From DYJE01 sp041660385 (GTDB lineage: Bacteria; Desulfobacterota; Desulfobacteria; Desulfobacterales; Desulfolunaceae): a stretch of DNA of 64,000 bases. Position numbers and translations under genes: made by a program. How positions within the stretch are numbered: position 1 is the first letter of the stretch; each line of letters begins with the position of its first letter. The notes under the pieces were generated by a model that worked only from the letters and a program-made list of their open reading frames with translations, was not told the origin of the DNA and did no database searches. This document shows positions 24,769 through 32,569 of the stretch, in pieces. The stretch lies in contig JBAZWJ010000007.1 of NCBI GenBank assembly GCA_041660385.1, positions 1-64,000 of the forward strand, written 5' to 3'.

Positions 24769-25019
24769 TGGTAGACATTCAACTACACGAACAAGCTTGC
24801 AGGGGTTGCGGTATGTGTGCGGATATCTGTCCCACCAAGGTATTCGAATACGATGAGGTAAAGCACCTGGCACTGATCAAGCATCCGGAAGACTGCATCG
24901 CCTGCCTCAGCTGTACCTACATCTGCCCATCAGGTGCCATCACTCAGTCGGACTTCCATGTGGTAAAGAACTTTTATCGGGACGCTACGTTCTGTAACAA
25001 AATGGAGAAATTCCTATGA
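24768..25019 (+). CDS. 2x[4Fe-4S] ferredoxin of the hydrogenase operon
   Basis: 83 residues. Two complete CxxCxxCxxxCP motifs: CRGCGMCADICP and CIACLSCTYICP. The C-terminal extension after the second cluster is about 30 residues. Likely takes electrons from the hydrogenase small subunit, filling the place that MvhD would have in methanogen-type complexes. ATG at 24768 with AGGAGG 8 nt upstream; an in-frame TTG 3 nt earlier is less likely. Confidence 0.9.
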   Translation: MVDIQLHEQACRGCGMCADICPTKVFEYDEVKHLALIKHPEDCIACLSCTYICPSGAITQSDFHVVKNFYRDATFCNKMEKFL

Positions 25020-25504
25020 GCCAGGAAACCATCATGGGTTTAACCATCGAAGACCACCAGGTTGCCTTCACGGAAGTTGCCTTTCTTATCGATATCTTCA
25101 CGGCCACCATCGACAACATCATGGGAGGTGCAACCTCCTCTGTTGGACGCATGGCAGGACGTGACACGGCAAAAAAATATCCCCTTTTTCTGAGCAACCC
25201 ATCCCTCGAAGAAGCTGTTGCCGTTGTGGCAGACAGGATGAATGCCGGTTTTGGGATATCATTTGACCCCCTTATCATTGAAGATAAAGGCACTGAAACA
25301 AACAGCAACAGTGCCACTGTGATTTTCGATCGCTGTATTTTAAGGGATATCTGCCAGCAGAGAGGAATAGAGATGGGGCAGGCCATGTGCCGTTTGTTCC
25401 ATTCCTATTTCGACGGTGTCATTAACGAACTGATCAACAGACCTGTAAAATCGGAAATATCAGAATGCGGAAAGACGTGCCGGGCAACAATCAGGACGCA
25501 ATGA
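25016..25504 (+). CDS. V4R-like protein B of the hydrogenase operon
   Basis: 162 residues, soluble. Shares with the 21862 protein the pattern GGATSSVGRMAGRDTAKKY, a central F(D/E)P segment, DRCILRDICQQRGIEMG and MCRLFHSYFDGVI. This is the core of a V4R-like small-molecule-binding domain with conserved Cys residues. It ends in an extra Cys pair (SECGKTC). ATG overlaps the ferredoxin stop and its own stop overlaps the protease ATG. A regulatory or cofactor role tied to the hydrogenase is inferred from position only. Confidence 0.6.
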   Translation: MSQETIMGLTIEDHQVAFTEVAFLIDIFTATIDNIMGGATSSVGRMAGRDTAKKYPLFLSNPSLEEAVAVVADRMNAGFGISFDPLIIEDKGTETNSNSATVIFDRCILRDICQQRGIEMGQAMCRLFHSYFDGVINELINRPVKSEISECGKTCRATIRTQ

Positions 25505-25995
25505 TATCAACCCAGATATCGACCCATAAAAATACGGCTCTTGTGGTATGCATCGGCAACGAACTGATTGCCGATGACGCCATTGGGTTCGAAGTGTACA
25601 ACCTTCTCAAGTTCATGGACCTTCCGGATAACGTCCGAATCGAATTTTCAGGCGTTGGAGGGCTGGCTCTTCTGGACCTTCTGGGTGGAGATGAAAAAAT
25701 GCTTGTGGTCGTCGATGCCGTTCAATTCGGGGCACCGGCTGGAACGGTTCACTGTCTGCCCTGGGACAAACTTCCCGTTTTTAGGAGTTCATCCATATCG
25801 GTTCATGGAATCGGTCTCAAAGAGGCCATAGACATAGGAAAAGCCCTCTACCCGGAACTGATTCCCCCGTCCATAGTCCTTGTGGGAATCGAGGGCCGCT
25901 GCTTCAACCGCATGCGTGACGCCATGACTCCGGAAACAGCCGCCGCTGCCGACAAAGCTGTGGAATATATTCGCTTGAAACTATTAGAACGCTGA
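25501..25995 (+). CDS. Hydrogenase maturation endopeptidase (HycI/HyaD family)
   Basis: 164 residues. CIGNELIADDAIGFEV at the N-terminus has the GNExxxDD motif with the Ni-sensing Glu21. VVVDAVQFG supplies the conserved Asp and SVHGIGLKE the His. The enzyme cleaves the C-terminal tail of the large subunit after nickel is in place. The precursor with a 25-residue tail is encoded in the same operon. ATG 25501 overlaps the previous stop. Confidence 0.92.
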   Translation: MISTQISTHKNTALVVCIGNELIADDAIGFEVYNLLKFMDLPDNVRIEFSGVGGLALLDLLGGDEKMLVVVDAVQFGAPAGTVHCLPWDKLPVFRSSSISVHGIGLKEAIDIGKALYPELIPPSIVLVGIEGRCFNRMRDAMTPETAAAADKAVEYIRLKLLER

Positions 25996-26018
25996 TAATC
26001 ATAATGAGGAGCGCTGAA

Positions 26019-27647
26019 ATGAAGAACGGACAACAGATGACAGCCCGCATAGCCACCGTGAATCGCACAGCGAATGATGAAATCCTCCGACTTGCGGAGG
26101 CGATGGTAAACGGCTTGCTCGACGAACGTGGGAATCCGGATGAATTCGAAGATGAGGACCGGAAACTAATCACCCTTGTCAACCGCATGCTTGATGCACT
26201 TGTCACACCGTTGCGCTTAGCCGCAAGCGCCATTGACAAGATTTCACACGGAACGATTCCACCGTTTCTCATCGACGATTATAAAGGGGAGTACAACGAT
26301 ATTAAGCTGAACCTGAACACCCTTCTCGCCACCTTATACGGTCTTGATAATGAAACCCGGAACCTGATCGACAAAATCAAAGATGGACAACTTCGAACCA
26401 GAGGAAACGACTGGGATTTCAGCGGAATATGGCGCAACCTGATCAACGGAGTTAACGGAACCCTTGATGCGGTCATAGACCCTGTGAGTGAAGCAGGCGT
26501 AGTTCTCAGCAAACTTGCAAGCTTTGATCTGAGAGCTCGCATGCATGGCCAGTACAAAGGCGAACATGCGATGATCAAAAAAGCGATCAACGGAACAGCC
26601 GAATCTCTGCATTCCGCCATTGCCCAGGTTGCGGAGTCGGTTGAAAGCGTTACCGAGGTTGGAAACCGCATAGCTATGAACAGCCTGACCGTTGAAAGAG
26701 GAGCCGAAGAACAAAACCTGCAAGTTTCAGAAGCGTCATTAAACCTTTCCTATATTTCAGAAAGCTCAGCCAAAACCGTTAAGAATACAGAAAGCGCAAG
26801 AAAAAGTGCCCAGCAGTCAGTCCAATCTATCAATGGAAGTAAAAAAGCCATGGAGCGGATGCTGCAAGCGATGGATGAAATCCGGTCTGCCGCCGAAAAC
26901 ACCACGGCCATTGTTCAGGAAATCGACATCATCGCAAAGGAAACGGATGTTCTGGCTTCAAGCGGCGCTGAAAAAGCGTTGGTCGTTCGCTCCTCCTCCG
27001 GTGGATTCGGCGTCGTTGCAACAGAAATAAGGGTTCTTGCCAAACGTTGCCATGAAACGGCGGAGCGCCTCGACAAATTCGGACTTAAAATTCATATAGG
27101 CTCCCAAGGAGACAATGATGAAGCTGCAAAGAAACTAAAGAATGATTTTGATGCGATCATCGCGGATTTGATGAATGTTTCCAAAGTATCCCACTACCTT
27201 GGTCTGAACGCCTCTGTGGCTGCTGCCCATGTGGGAGCATCCGGGGACAGATTCGAAATCATGACCGATGAAATCGGACGACTTGCCAAACGATCCGCCG
27301 ATGCGGCGAGAAGGACCGAAGAGCTGATCAGGCATTCGGTGGATTACGCCCGTAAAGGTGAAGAACTTTCAAAAGAAATCGACTCTCAGCTTGCCGGTGC
27401 TGTTCAAGGTGGCAACACGATCAATAAGTTGACAGAAGAGATTTCCACAGGCAGCCAGGAACAGGCCCGTGGCCTTGATGAAATTATTAAAGCTGTGGAG
27501 CAGATCAATCAGGTGACAAAGCTGAACACCTCCATCGCCCACGAATCTGCCGAATCAGTTAGCATTCTGGAAACCGAAACAAAAAAATTATCCCAGATGG
27601 TAAGCAAATTCAGCATTGACCGTGAGGCAGGGGCAAACAAAAGATAA
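26019..27647 (+). CDS. Soluble methyl-accepting-type protein with two HAMP-like units and a tandem, degenerate signalling tip
   Basis: 542 residues, no transmembrane segment or signal peptide. Residues about 40-110 (SAIDKISHGTIPPFLIDDY, KGEYNDIKLNLNTLL) and about 145-200 (LASFDLRARMHGQYKGEH) are HAMP-like. The rest is coiled coil with two chemoreceptor-tip-like segments. The first (about 305-345; GGFGVVATEIRVLAKR) has lost the usual NLLALNAAVEAARAGE sequence. The second (about 390-425; LGLNASVAAAHVGASGDRF then EIGRLAKRSADAARR) is nearer to consensus. It starts 23 nt after the protease gene, with GAGGAG upstream, so it is probably part of the hydrogenase operon. It may couple hydrogenase state to chemotaxis or another output; this is inference. 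Confidence 0.75.
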   Translation: MKNGQQMTARIATVNRTANDEILRLAEAMVNGLLDERGNPDEFEDEDRKLITLVNRMLDALVTPLRLAASAIDKISHGTIPPFLIDDYKGEYNDIKLNLNTLLATLYGLDNETRNLIDKIKDGQLRTRGNDWDFSGIWRNLINGVNGTLDAVIDPVSEAGVVLSKLASFDLRARMHGQYKGEHAMIKKAINGTAESLHSAIAQVAESVESVTEVGNRIAMNSLTVERGAEEQNLQVSEASLNLSYISESSAKTVKNTESARKSAQQSVQSINGSKKAMERMLQAMDEIRSAAENTTAIVQEIDIIAKETDVLASSGAEKALVVRSSSGGFGVVATEIRVLAKRCHETAERLDKFGLKIHIGSQGDNDEAAKKLKNDFDAIIADLMNVSKVSHYLGLNASVAAAHVGASGDRFEIMTDEIGRLAKRSADAARRTEELIRHSVDYARKGEELSKEIDSQLAGAVQGGNTINKLTEEISTGSQEQARGLDEIIKAVEQINQVTKLNTSIAHESAESVSILETETKKLSQMVSKFSIDREAGANKR

Positions 27648-28136
27648 ACAGATTCAGCAAACCATATCAGGGTAAAAATATCGAACTCTGGGACACCGAT
27701 TCCCTTAAAATAATCGGACGTTTATTCTGTATCAGTGGTCGACTTTAAATAGAACAAAACCGTTGTCTCAATGGCCACCACCCGCCCTAATTTCGTTCCT
27801 CTATCCGACTACTTAGTTCGCAAACTCTGAATCATCGTTTGAGAGCATTGAGATTCAAAGCGTGTCCACTTTTTTGGCTGATAAGATTTATTGCCATGCT
27901 GACTTATCGGGCAAAGTCAGGGCGAAGCCTCGGAACGAGGGGCTGTTGTGCGATGCGATTGGCCTGCTGGGCATTCCGTATTTCATTTGGAGCAAAGCTA
28001 AAGTCTACAGCATTGGGTTCCAAACCCGCTCCAACAACGAATGTCGATTTGCATTCATCGTAACACGATCACCAGGGCGGGTTTGGAACCCGCCCCTACT
28101 GAGACACCCCATCTTGATTACAAAATGGAAAAAGAA
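27648..28136. other. 489-nt intergenic region with palindromic repeats
   Basis: Between the convergent receptor-like and cytochrome genes. No gene is convincing. It contains a GGGTTCCAAACCC core (28015-28027) and the fuller palindrome at 28074-28099. The segment 27850-28060 has open frames that resemble nothing and may be decayed mobile DNA. Confidence 0.4.
28074..28099. repeat. Dispersed palindromic repeat, copy 1
   Basis: Its reverse complement matches 25 of 26 bases of the sequence at 32301-32326 (core GGGCGGGTTCCAAACCCGCCC). It is intergenic and palindromic, so REP-like. Confidence 0.75.
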
Positions 28137-28481
28137 TCATTTTTTCTTGTGACATTCGTTACAGGACGTGGGGCCTGTTTTTTTGTTCTCGGCCTTCATT
28201 GAGCGATGACATGCAAGGCAACTTGTCATCACCTGTTTCTTCTGAAGTTTACCTGTCTTCATCTCGCCTGAAATCCCTTCCGGTTTTTGGGGATACATCT
28301 TATGGCAGATCATGCAGTCCTCAATGGCCTTCCGGTGCTTTTCATGGGGAAAGGTCACATCCCCTTTATCTCCGGCAGTAAGCTCAATCACGGCCTTTAT
28401 GGTTTTTCCCTGGTCGGAGAAAGCCATATTCCCTACAAGAACGGCAAAAAGTACGAACAAACACAACACTGCTTTTTTCAT
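28137..28481 (-). CDS. Triheme cytochrome c7-like protein
   Basis: About 114 residues with a signal peptide (MKKAVLCLFVLFAVLVGNMAFS), so periplasmic. Three CxxCH haem motifs: CMICH, CLACH and CNECH. FPHEKH supplies a distal His ligand pattern typical of the cytochrome c3/c7 family. The fourth haem of c3 is missing, giving a c7 layout. ATG at 28481 follows AAGGAGG with 8-nt spacing. Lies 26 nt downstream of the pentahaem gene and is likely its redox partner. Confidence 0.88.
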   Translation of the reverse strand: MKKAVLCLFVLFAVLVGNMAFSDQGKTIKAVIELTAGDKGDVTFPHEKHRKAIEDCMICHKMYPQKPEGISGEMKTGKLQKKQVMTSCLACHRSMKAENKKTGPTSCNECHKKK

Positions 28482-28507
28482 GGTCAAACCCTCCTTTTTA
28501 ATTGTAG

Positions 28508-29863
28508 CTACAATTCAACTGTTTTTTCGATCTGTTCCATGGTGATTACCGGTAAAACTATCTTCCCTTTGCCCAATACAGTGTCCAAAAGTTCCTGGGG
28601 TGCGCTTCTGTATTCAAGTCGAACTCGGATGGTCAGTTTCTTAGCTTTTCCTTTCTTAAAAACAATTTCTTCGTTCACCGATTCTAAAGGCGGAATTCGT
28701 TTGTCTTTCAAAATTTCACGGGCTTTGTTGATATTCGTAACCGGAACCCCATTACCGTCACCAAAAACCGTGTTGTAAATGATGCTACCCTTTGGAACTA
28801 CTCCATTCTTGTCCAGTTGACCGCTTGAATAAACAACTTTATTGTTGCCATCCACAATGCGGATATCAAGCCACATCTGCCGTACATCGGTCAGGCCAGT
28901 GGGCAGATAATGACCTGCTCCCGAGTTGATGATGGTGATACCCAGTTTGCCCTTGGCTATCCGGGTTGTGTTGAGAGCCAATGTGGCACTGTTCTGAAGC
29001 CTTTCAAGCGCCATTTTCCCTTTCTGCTTATCACCGAAAGACGTAGGGATCGTTGTATTGGCACCCACAAAGTAATGGGTAAACACATGGTCTCGGACAG
29101 GTCCGTCATCGGATGCTGTTGTTTTGTTGTTCGGCCTTGGAGTTGATGCTGTTGCAGGAATTTTTGGACGCTGAACCATATGGCAGCCCTGACAGGTTAT
29201 TCGCTTTTTTCCATCGGTTGAATTGTAGGGGCCGTTCTTCCATTCGTCATACGTTGTCTCAAGTTTTGTTCCAAATGAGACATGGGACACGTTATGACAT
29301 GTGCCGCATACATCGGACTGGGTATGAAACTCCGAAAAAGCACTGTCATGGAAATCCGATTGAGAATCCTTGTAAGGCCCGCGTTTAATTCCAGGATCAC
29401 TTTCTCCATGGCCTGGATCAAGAACAAGGGCGTTGTTTTCCATTTTCGTTGCACCGGTGGCCGAATGGCAGTAGTCGCATTGAATTCCCTTAGTAGCGAC
29501 AGGTGCAACCTTGCTTCTGTCATCGGATGTTTTAGTCGGATAGCCCGAAACATAACCCACCGGAGTATGGCATTTCACACAGGCTTCGCCTTCGGCAATT
29601 TCCTCCGGGTCGGTTAATCCCTTGAGGAGATAGTTGGAAACAGCCACGTAAATGGGGTCATCGTGGGCAAGGCCATGTATGGAATTTTTCCACTGACCAT
29701 ATATGGCGTTGTGGCAATCGCCGCATGTTTCGGGGGTGATAAAACGATCAATGGAAAAAAGCGGGGAATCGGAAAAAGTATATGGGCTGACCAGGAAAAA
29801 AAGAACAAGGGCAGCCCAGAAAAGACGTCGCTGTTGTTTTGATAACATCATCCGGGGTTTCAT
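28508..29863 (-). CDS. Pentahaem c-type cytochrome
   Basis: 451 residues with an uncleaved or cleaved N-terminal membrane segment (LFWAALVLFFLVSPYTF), periplasmic side. Five haem motifs: CGDCH, CVKCH, CDYCH, CGTCH and CQGCH, all in the first 240 residues. The remaining ~200 residues are haem-free beta-rich sequence (SGAGHYLPTGLTDVRQMWLD). The layout recalls cytochrome c554-related and multihaem oxidoreductase families of sulfate and metal reducers, but the substrate is unknown. ATG 29863 with AAGGA close upstream is preferred to the TTG at 29875. Operon with the triheme protein. Confidence 0.85.
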   Translation of the reverse strand: MKPRMMLSKQQRRLFWAALVLFFLVSPYTFSDSPLFSIDRFITPETCGDCHNAIYGQWKNSIHGLAHDDPIYVAVSNYLLKGLTDPEEIAEGEACVKCHTPVGYVSGYPTKTSDDRSKVAPVATKGIQCDYCHSATGATKMENNALVLDPGHGESDPGIKRGPYKDSQSDFHDSAFSEFHTQSDVCGTCHNVSHVSFGTKLETTYDEWKNGPYNSTDGKKRITCQGCHMVQRPKIPATASTPRPNNKTTASDDGPVRDHVFTHYFVGANTTIPTSFGDKQKGKMALERLQNSATLALNTTRIAKGKLGITIINSGAGHYLPTGLTDVRQMWLDIRIVDGNNKVVYSSGQLDKNGVVPKGSIIYNTVFGDGNGVPVTNINKAREILKDKRIPPLESVNEEIVFKKGKAKKLTIRVRLEYRSAPQELLDTVLGKGKIVLPVITMEQIEKTVEL

Positions 29864-29908
29864 TTCATCCTTCAAATCAGGTGATCATGGGAACCCCAGA
29901 AACACCTT

Positions 29909-30343
29909 CTAACCAATCGTTGCAGCCAGTTCCTTGCCATAGGTCTGAGCCATTTTCATTCCGCCTTCAATGGCGGCCGATTTCAGCATCAAAGGTCCGT
30001 TCACCATGGTCATTCCGTAAATATTCTTCATGGTGTCAAAAATTCGTTCCGCAGCTTCACCACTCCAGCCAAACGAGCCGAAAGCAGCACCTTTCTTGTC
30101 AGTAAGGCCAGCTTTTTCAGCCAGAAACAACATGGTTTTCATACTGTTCATCATCTCGCCATGGTAAGTCGACGAACCGAAAACATAGGCGTCATAGCCT
30201 GTCAGATCACTCTCTTTTTTGATTTCCGTTGCATCTTTCAGAGTTACATCAATCATGGAAAATCTCAAACCTTCCGCAATGAGTTCTCCAATTTTTCTGG
30301 TTTCGCCTGTTCTGGTTGAATACACGATTAAAGCCTTTGGCAT
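29909..30343 (-). CDS. Flavodoxin
   Basis: 144 residues. FMN phosphate loop STRTGETRKI at residues 9-18, then YDAYVFGSSTYHGEM and GAAFGSFGWSGEA, the two FMN-flanking loops. A GGAG ribosome site lies 8 nt upstream. The flavodoxin fold is close to the C-terminal domain of the ROO protein at 32570 (GSYGWSGEA). It is the first gene of the leftward group with the two cytochromes, at 45 nt distance, and may be co-transcribed with them. Confidence 0.9.
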   Translation of the reverse strand: MPKALIVYSTRTGETRKIGELIAEGLRFSMIDVTLKDATEIKKESDLTGYDAYVFGSSTYHGEMMNSMKTMLFLAEKAGLTDKKGAAFGSFGWSGEAAERIFDTMKNIYGMTMVNGPLMLKSAAIEGGMKMAQTYGKELAATIG

Positions 30344-30556
30344 GTTTTGTTCTCCTTTTATTATGATTCATGGATTAATTCAATTTGTTTTAACGGATCA
30401 GACATTCAATCGAATGCCTATTTGATTTGCCATGGTTTCTTATCAAGAAACATGCCAAATAAATCCCCCGTTGAACAAACAATTCATTCCTGATATACAG
30501 GCGATTGCGTGTTGATAAACAATTATTCATTTCTAACGCACTCACGGGAGACTCCC

Positions 30557-31246
30557 ATGAACATCATCAAAGAGACCATCACAAAAGCGCCCTTGTTTGC
30601 AGGGCTGCCTGATGAACAAATCGAGGCTGTCTGCCGCATCGTCGTGCGGGAACGGTACACAAAAGGTGATACCGTGTTCGCCGATGGAGACAAAGGCAGA
30701 GGGTTTTACATCGTTGAAACAGGCAGTGTGAAGATCTACAAACTGTCGTTTGACGGCAAAGAACAGATTCTTCATATTTTCGGCCCCGGAGAACCCTTTG
30801 GAGAAGTTCCTGTTTTCACCGGAAAACCTTTTCCAGCAAATGCCATGGCTATCAAAAATTCAGATCTCCTCTTTCTACCAAGAAAGGACGTGATCGACCT
30901 GATTTCCAAAGACCCATCACTTGCCCTGAACATGCTGGCCGTTCTTTCCATGAGACTCCGGCAGTTCACGGTACAGATTGAAAGCCTGTCGCTTAAAGAA
31001 GTTCCGGGACGTCTTGCCGCCCATCTGATCTGGCTGGCAGGAGATCAGGACGACCCGACCAAAGTCAGCCTTGATATTTCCAAAGGACAACTGGCCAGTC
31101 TTCTTGGAACCATCCCTGAAACACTTTCACGGATTCTGGCCAAAATGGTGGCCCGGAACCTCATTGAGGTGCAGGGCAAGGACATCATAATTCTTGATTT
31201 CGACGGATTGAAAGACCTTGCCGAATTCGGAAAACTTGATGTATAG
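30557..31246 (+). CDS. Crp/Fnr-family regulator (HcpR-like)
   Basis: 229 residues: cyclic-nucleotide-type sensory beta-roll (about 20-125; FGPGEPFGEVPVFTGKPFPA), a dimer helix and a winged HTH at about 150-220 with recognition segment LGTIPETLSRILAKM. No Cys cluster is present, so it is not a classical Fe-S FNR. The sequence resembles HcpR-type regulators of nitrosative stress in sulfate reducers, but that assignment is inference. ATG 30557 has GGGAG upstream. Divergent from the flavodoxin and directly before the rubrerythrin operon, which it may control. Confidence 0.8.
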   Translation: MNIIKETITKAPLFAGLPDEQIEAVCRIVVRERYTKGDTVFADGDKGRGFYIVETGSVKIYKLSFDGKEQILHIFGPGEPFGEVPVFTGKPFPANAMAIKNSDLLFLPRKDVIDLISKDPSLALNMLAVLSMRLRQFTVQIESLSLKEVPGRLAAHLIWLAGDQDDPTKVSLDISKGQLASLLGTIPETLSRILAKMVARNLIEVQGKDIIILDFDGLKDLAEFGKLDV

Positions 31247-31412
31247 TATGGAAATTTATTGATAATTCCATCCGGCGAGTCAAAAGTGTCTCATCATCAA
31301 CATCGAGACAAACACGGGCCAGTGGATATACTTCAGACAATACATTAAAAATCATCTTCCGTTCGTTGTTTTATCAGTATGTTACACATCTTTAATTCAG
31401 ACTGGCATACAA

Positions 31413-31431
31413 TTTGTAACATGCTAACAAA
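31413..31431. promoter_or_regulatory. Candidate Crp/Fnr-type operator before rubrerythrin
   Basis: TTTGT-N9-ACAAA inverted repeat, 77 nt upstream of the rubrerythrin ATG and near the Crp/Fnr gene. A wider GTTACA...TGTAAC pair flanks it on the left (31381-31419). Confidence 0.35.
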
Positions 31432-31507
31432 AAAATGTTCATGAATGTCATCAACAAACATTCGTATAATCTTAAAATCGACTATCAAACGAAAGGAAGA
31501 AAAAGAA

Positions 31508-32056
31508 ATGAAAAAACATGTATGCACCATCTGCGGTTATATGGTTGAAGGCGAAACTGCTCCGGAAAAATGTCCCCAGTGCCAGGCGCCACAATCGAAA
31601 TTCAGAACACAGGATCCCGCAGCGGCCATGGCCTGGGCTGACGAACATGTGATCGGCGTAGCCAACGGAGTGGATCCCCAGATCATTGAAGGGTTAAAGA
31701 TGAACTTCGCAGGTGAATGCACAGAAGTTGGCATGTATCTGGCCATGAGCCGTCAGGCCGACCGTGAAGGTTACCCGGAGATCGCAGAAGCATACAAAAG
31801 GATTGCCTTTGAAGAAGCGGAACATGCAGCGAAATTTGCCGAACTTCTCGGAGAAGTGCTCAAAGCCGACACAAAAACGAATCTTCAGATGAGAGTGGAT
31901 GCGGAACATGGTGCATGTCAAGGGAAAAAAGATCTTGCCACTCGTGCCAAACAGTTGAACTTGGACGCTATTCACGATACGGTGCATGAGATGTGTAAAG
32001 ATGAAGCACGACACGGCCAGGCTTTCGCTGGTCTTTTGAAACGTTATTTCGTTTAA
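31508..32056 (+). CDS. Reverse rubrerythrin (N-terminal rubredoxin, C-terminal diiron domain)
   Basis: 182 residues. The rubredoxin domain comes first (CTICGYMVEGE and CPQCQAP), followed by the four-helix diiron domain with ExxH pairs FEEAEHAAKF and KDEARHGQAF. This is the reverse order of classical rubrerythrin and is known from anaerobes as a peroxide or oxygen-reducing enzyme. ATG 31508 is taken because it precedes the rubredoxin sequence directly. First gene of the rubredoxin / ROO operon; electrons would come from the rubredoxins encoded next. Confidence 0.9.
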   Translation: MKKHVCTICGYMVEGETAPEKCPQCQAPQSKFRTQDPAAAMAWADEHVIGVANGVDPQIIEGLKMNFAGECTEVGMYLAMSRQADREGYPEIAEAYKRIAFEEAEHAAKFAELLGEVLKADTKTNLQMRVDAEHGACQGKKDLATRAKQLNLDAIHDTVHEMCKDEARHGQAFAGLLKRYFV

Positions 32057-32091
32057 ATTACCCATACAAACCACTCAAAGGAGGACATCAC

Positions 32092-32250
32092 ATGGATTGT
32101 TACGAATGCCCTTGCGGTTATGTGTACGACCCGGAACTTGGAGATCCTGAAAACGGAGTGCCTGCCGGAACAGAATTTGATGATCTACCAGCAGACTGGA
32201 TCTGCCCCATCTGTGATGCAGAAAAAGAGTTTTTCGAAAAAGTGGAATAA
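32092..32250 (+). CDS. Rubredoxin 1 with shortened first knuckle
   Basis: 52 residues, too short for usual ORF tracks. The C-terminal knuckle is normal (CPICDA). The N-terminal one reads YECPCGYVYDP: C-x-C-G rather than the standard C-x-x-C-G seen in the neighbouring rubredoxin (YECNVCGYVYDP). An additional Cys3 is present. The body (ENGVPAGTEFDDLPADW) is typical. GGAGG lies just upstream of the ATG. Fe binding may use C6 and C8, or C3; this is inference. Confidence 0.9.
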   Translation: MDCYECPCGYVYDPELGDPENGVPAGTEFDDLPADWICPICDAEKEFFEKVE

Positions 32251-32300
32251 TCAACCAAATTCTACGGGTGGATCACTCCAGTAAAGTTTAGATGCACTCT

Positions 32301-32326
32301 GTAGGGGCGGGTTCCAAACCCGCCCC
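32301..32326. repeat. Dispersed palindromic repeat, copy 2
   Basis: GTAGGGGCGGGTTCCAAACC core palindrome in the gap between the two rubredoxin genes; the reverse complement of copy 1 at 28074-28099 with one mismatch. Confidence 0.75.
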
Positions 32327-32401
32327 CGCAATACTACTGAATGAAACGGAGGACCAACTGCCACCCGCACAACCCTTTCTCTCAAGAAATCAGGAGGAAC
32401 C

Positions 32402-32554
32402 ATGTACGAATGCAACGTTTGCGGCTATGTGTATGACCCGGAAAACGGAGACCCCGATAATGGAATAGCACCCGGAACAGCGTTTGAAGACCTTCCGGAT
32501 GACTGGCGCTGCCCTTTGTGCGGCGTGGAAAAAACAGAATTTTTTAAACAATAA
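32402..32554 (+). CDS. Rubredoxin 2
   Basis: 50 residues, normal small rubredoxin: CNVCGYVYDP and CPLCGVEK knuckles, and the NGIAPGTAFEDLPDDW body. An AGGAGG ribosome site lies upstream. Sits 15 nt before the ROO gene, the expected electron acceptor, which reduces oxygen to water in sulfate reducers. Confidence 0.95.
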   Translation: MYECNVCGYVYDPENGDPDNGIAPGTAFEDLPDDWRCPLCGVEKTEFFKQ

Positions 32555-32569
32555 AGAAAGAGTTCTATC

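Noticed and set aside
27850..28152. Possible 96-residue ORF in the gap before the cytochromes
   Set aside because: No ribosome site, no recognisable motif, overlaps the palindromic repeat and runs into the cytochrome gene's end.
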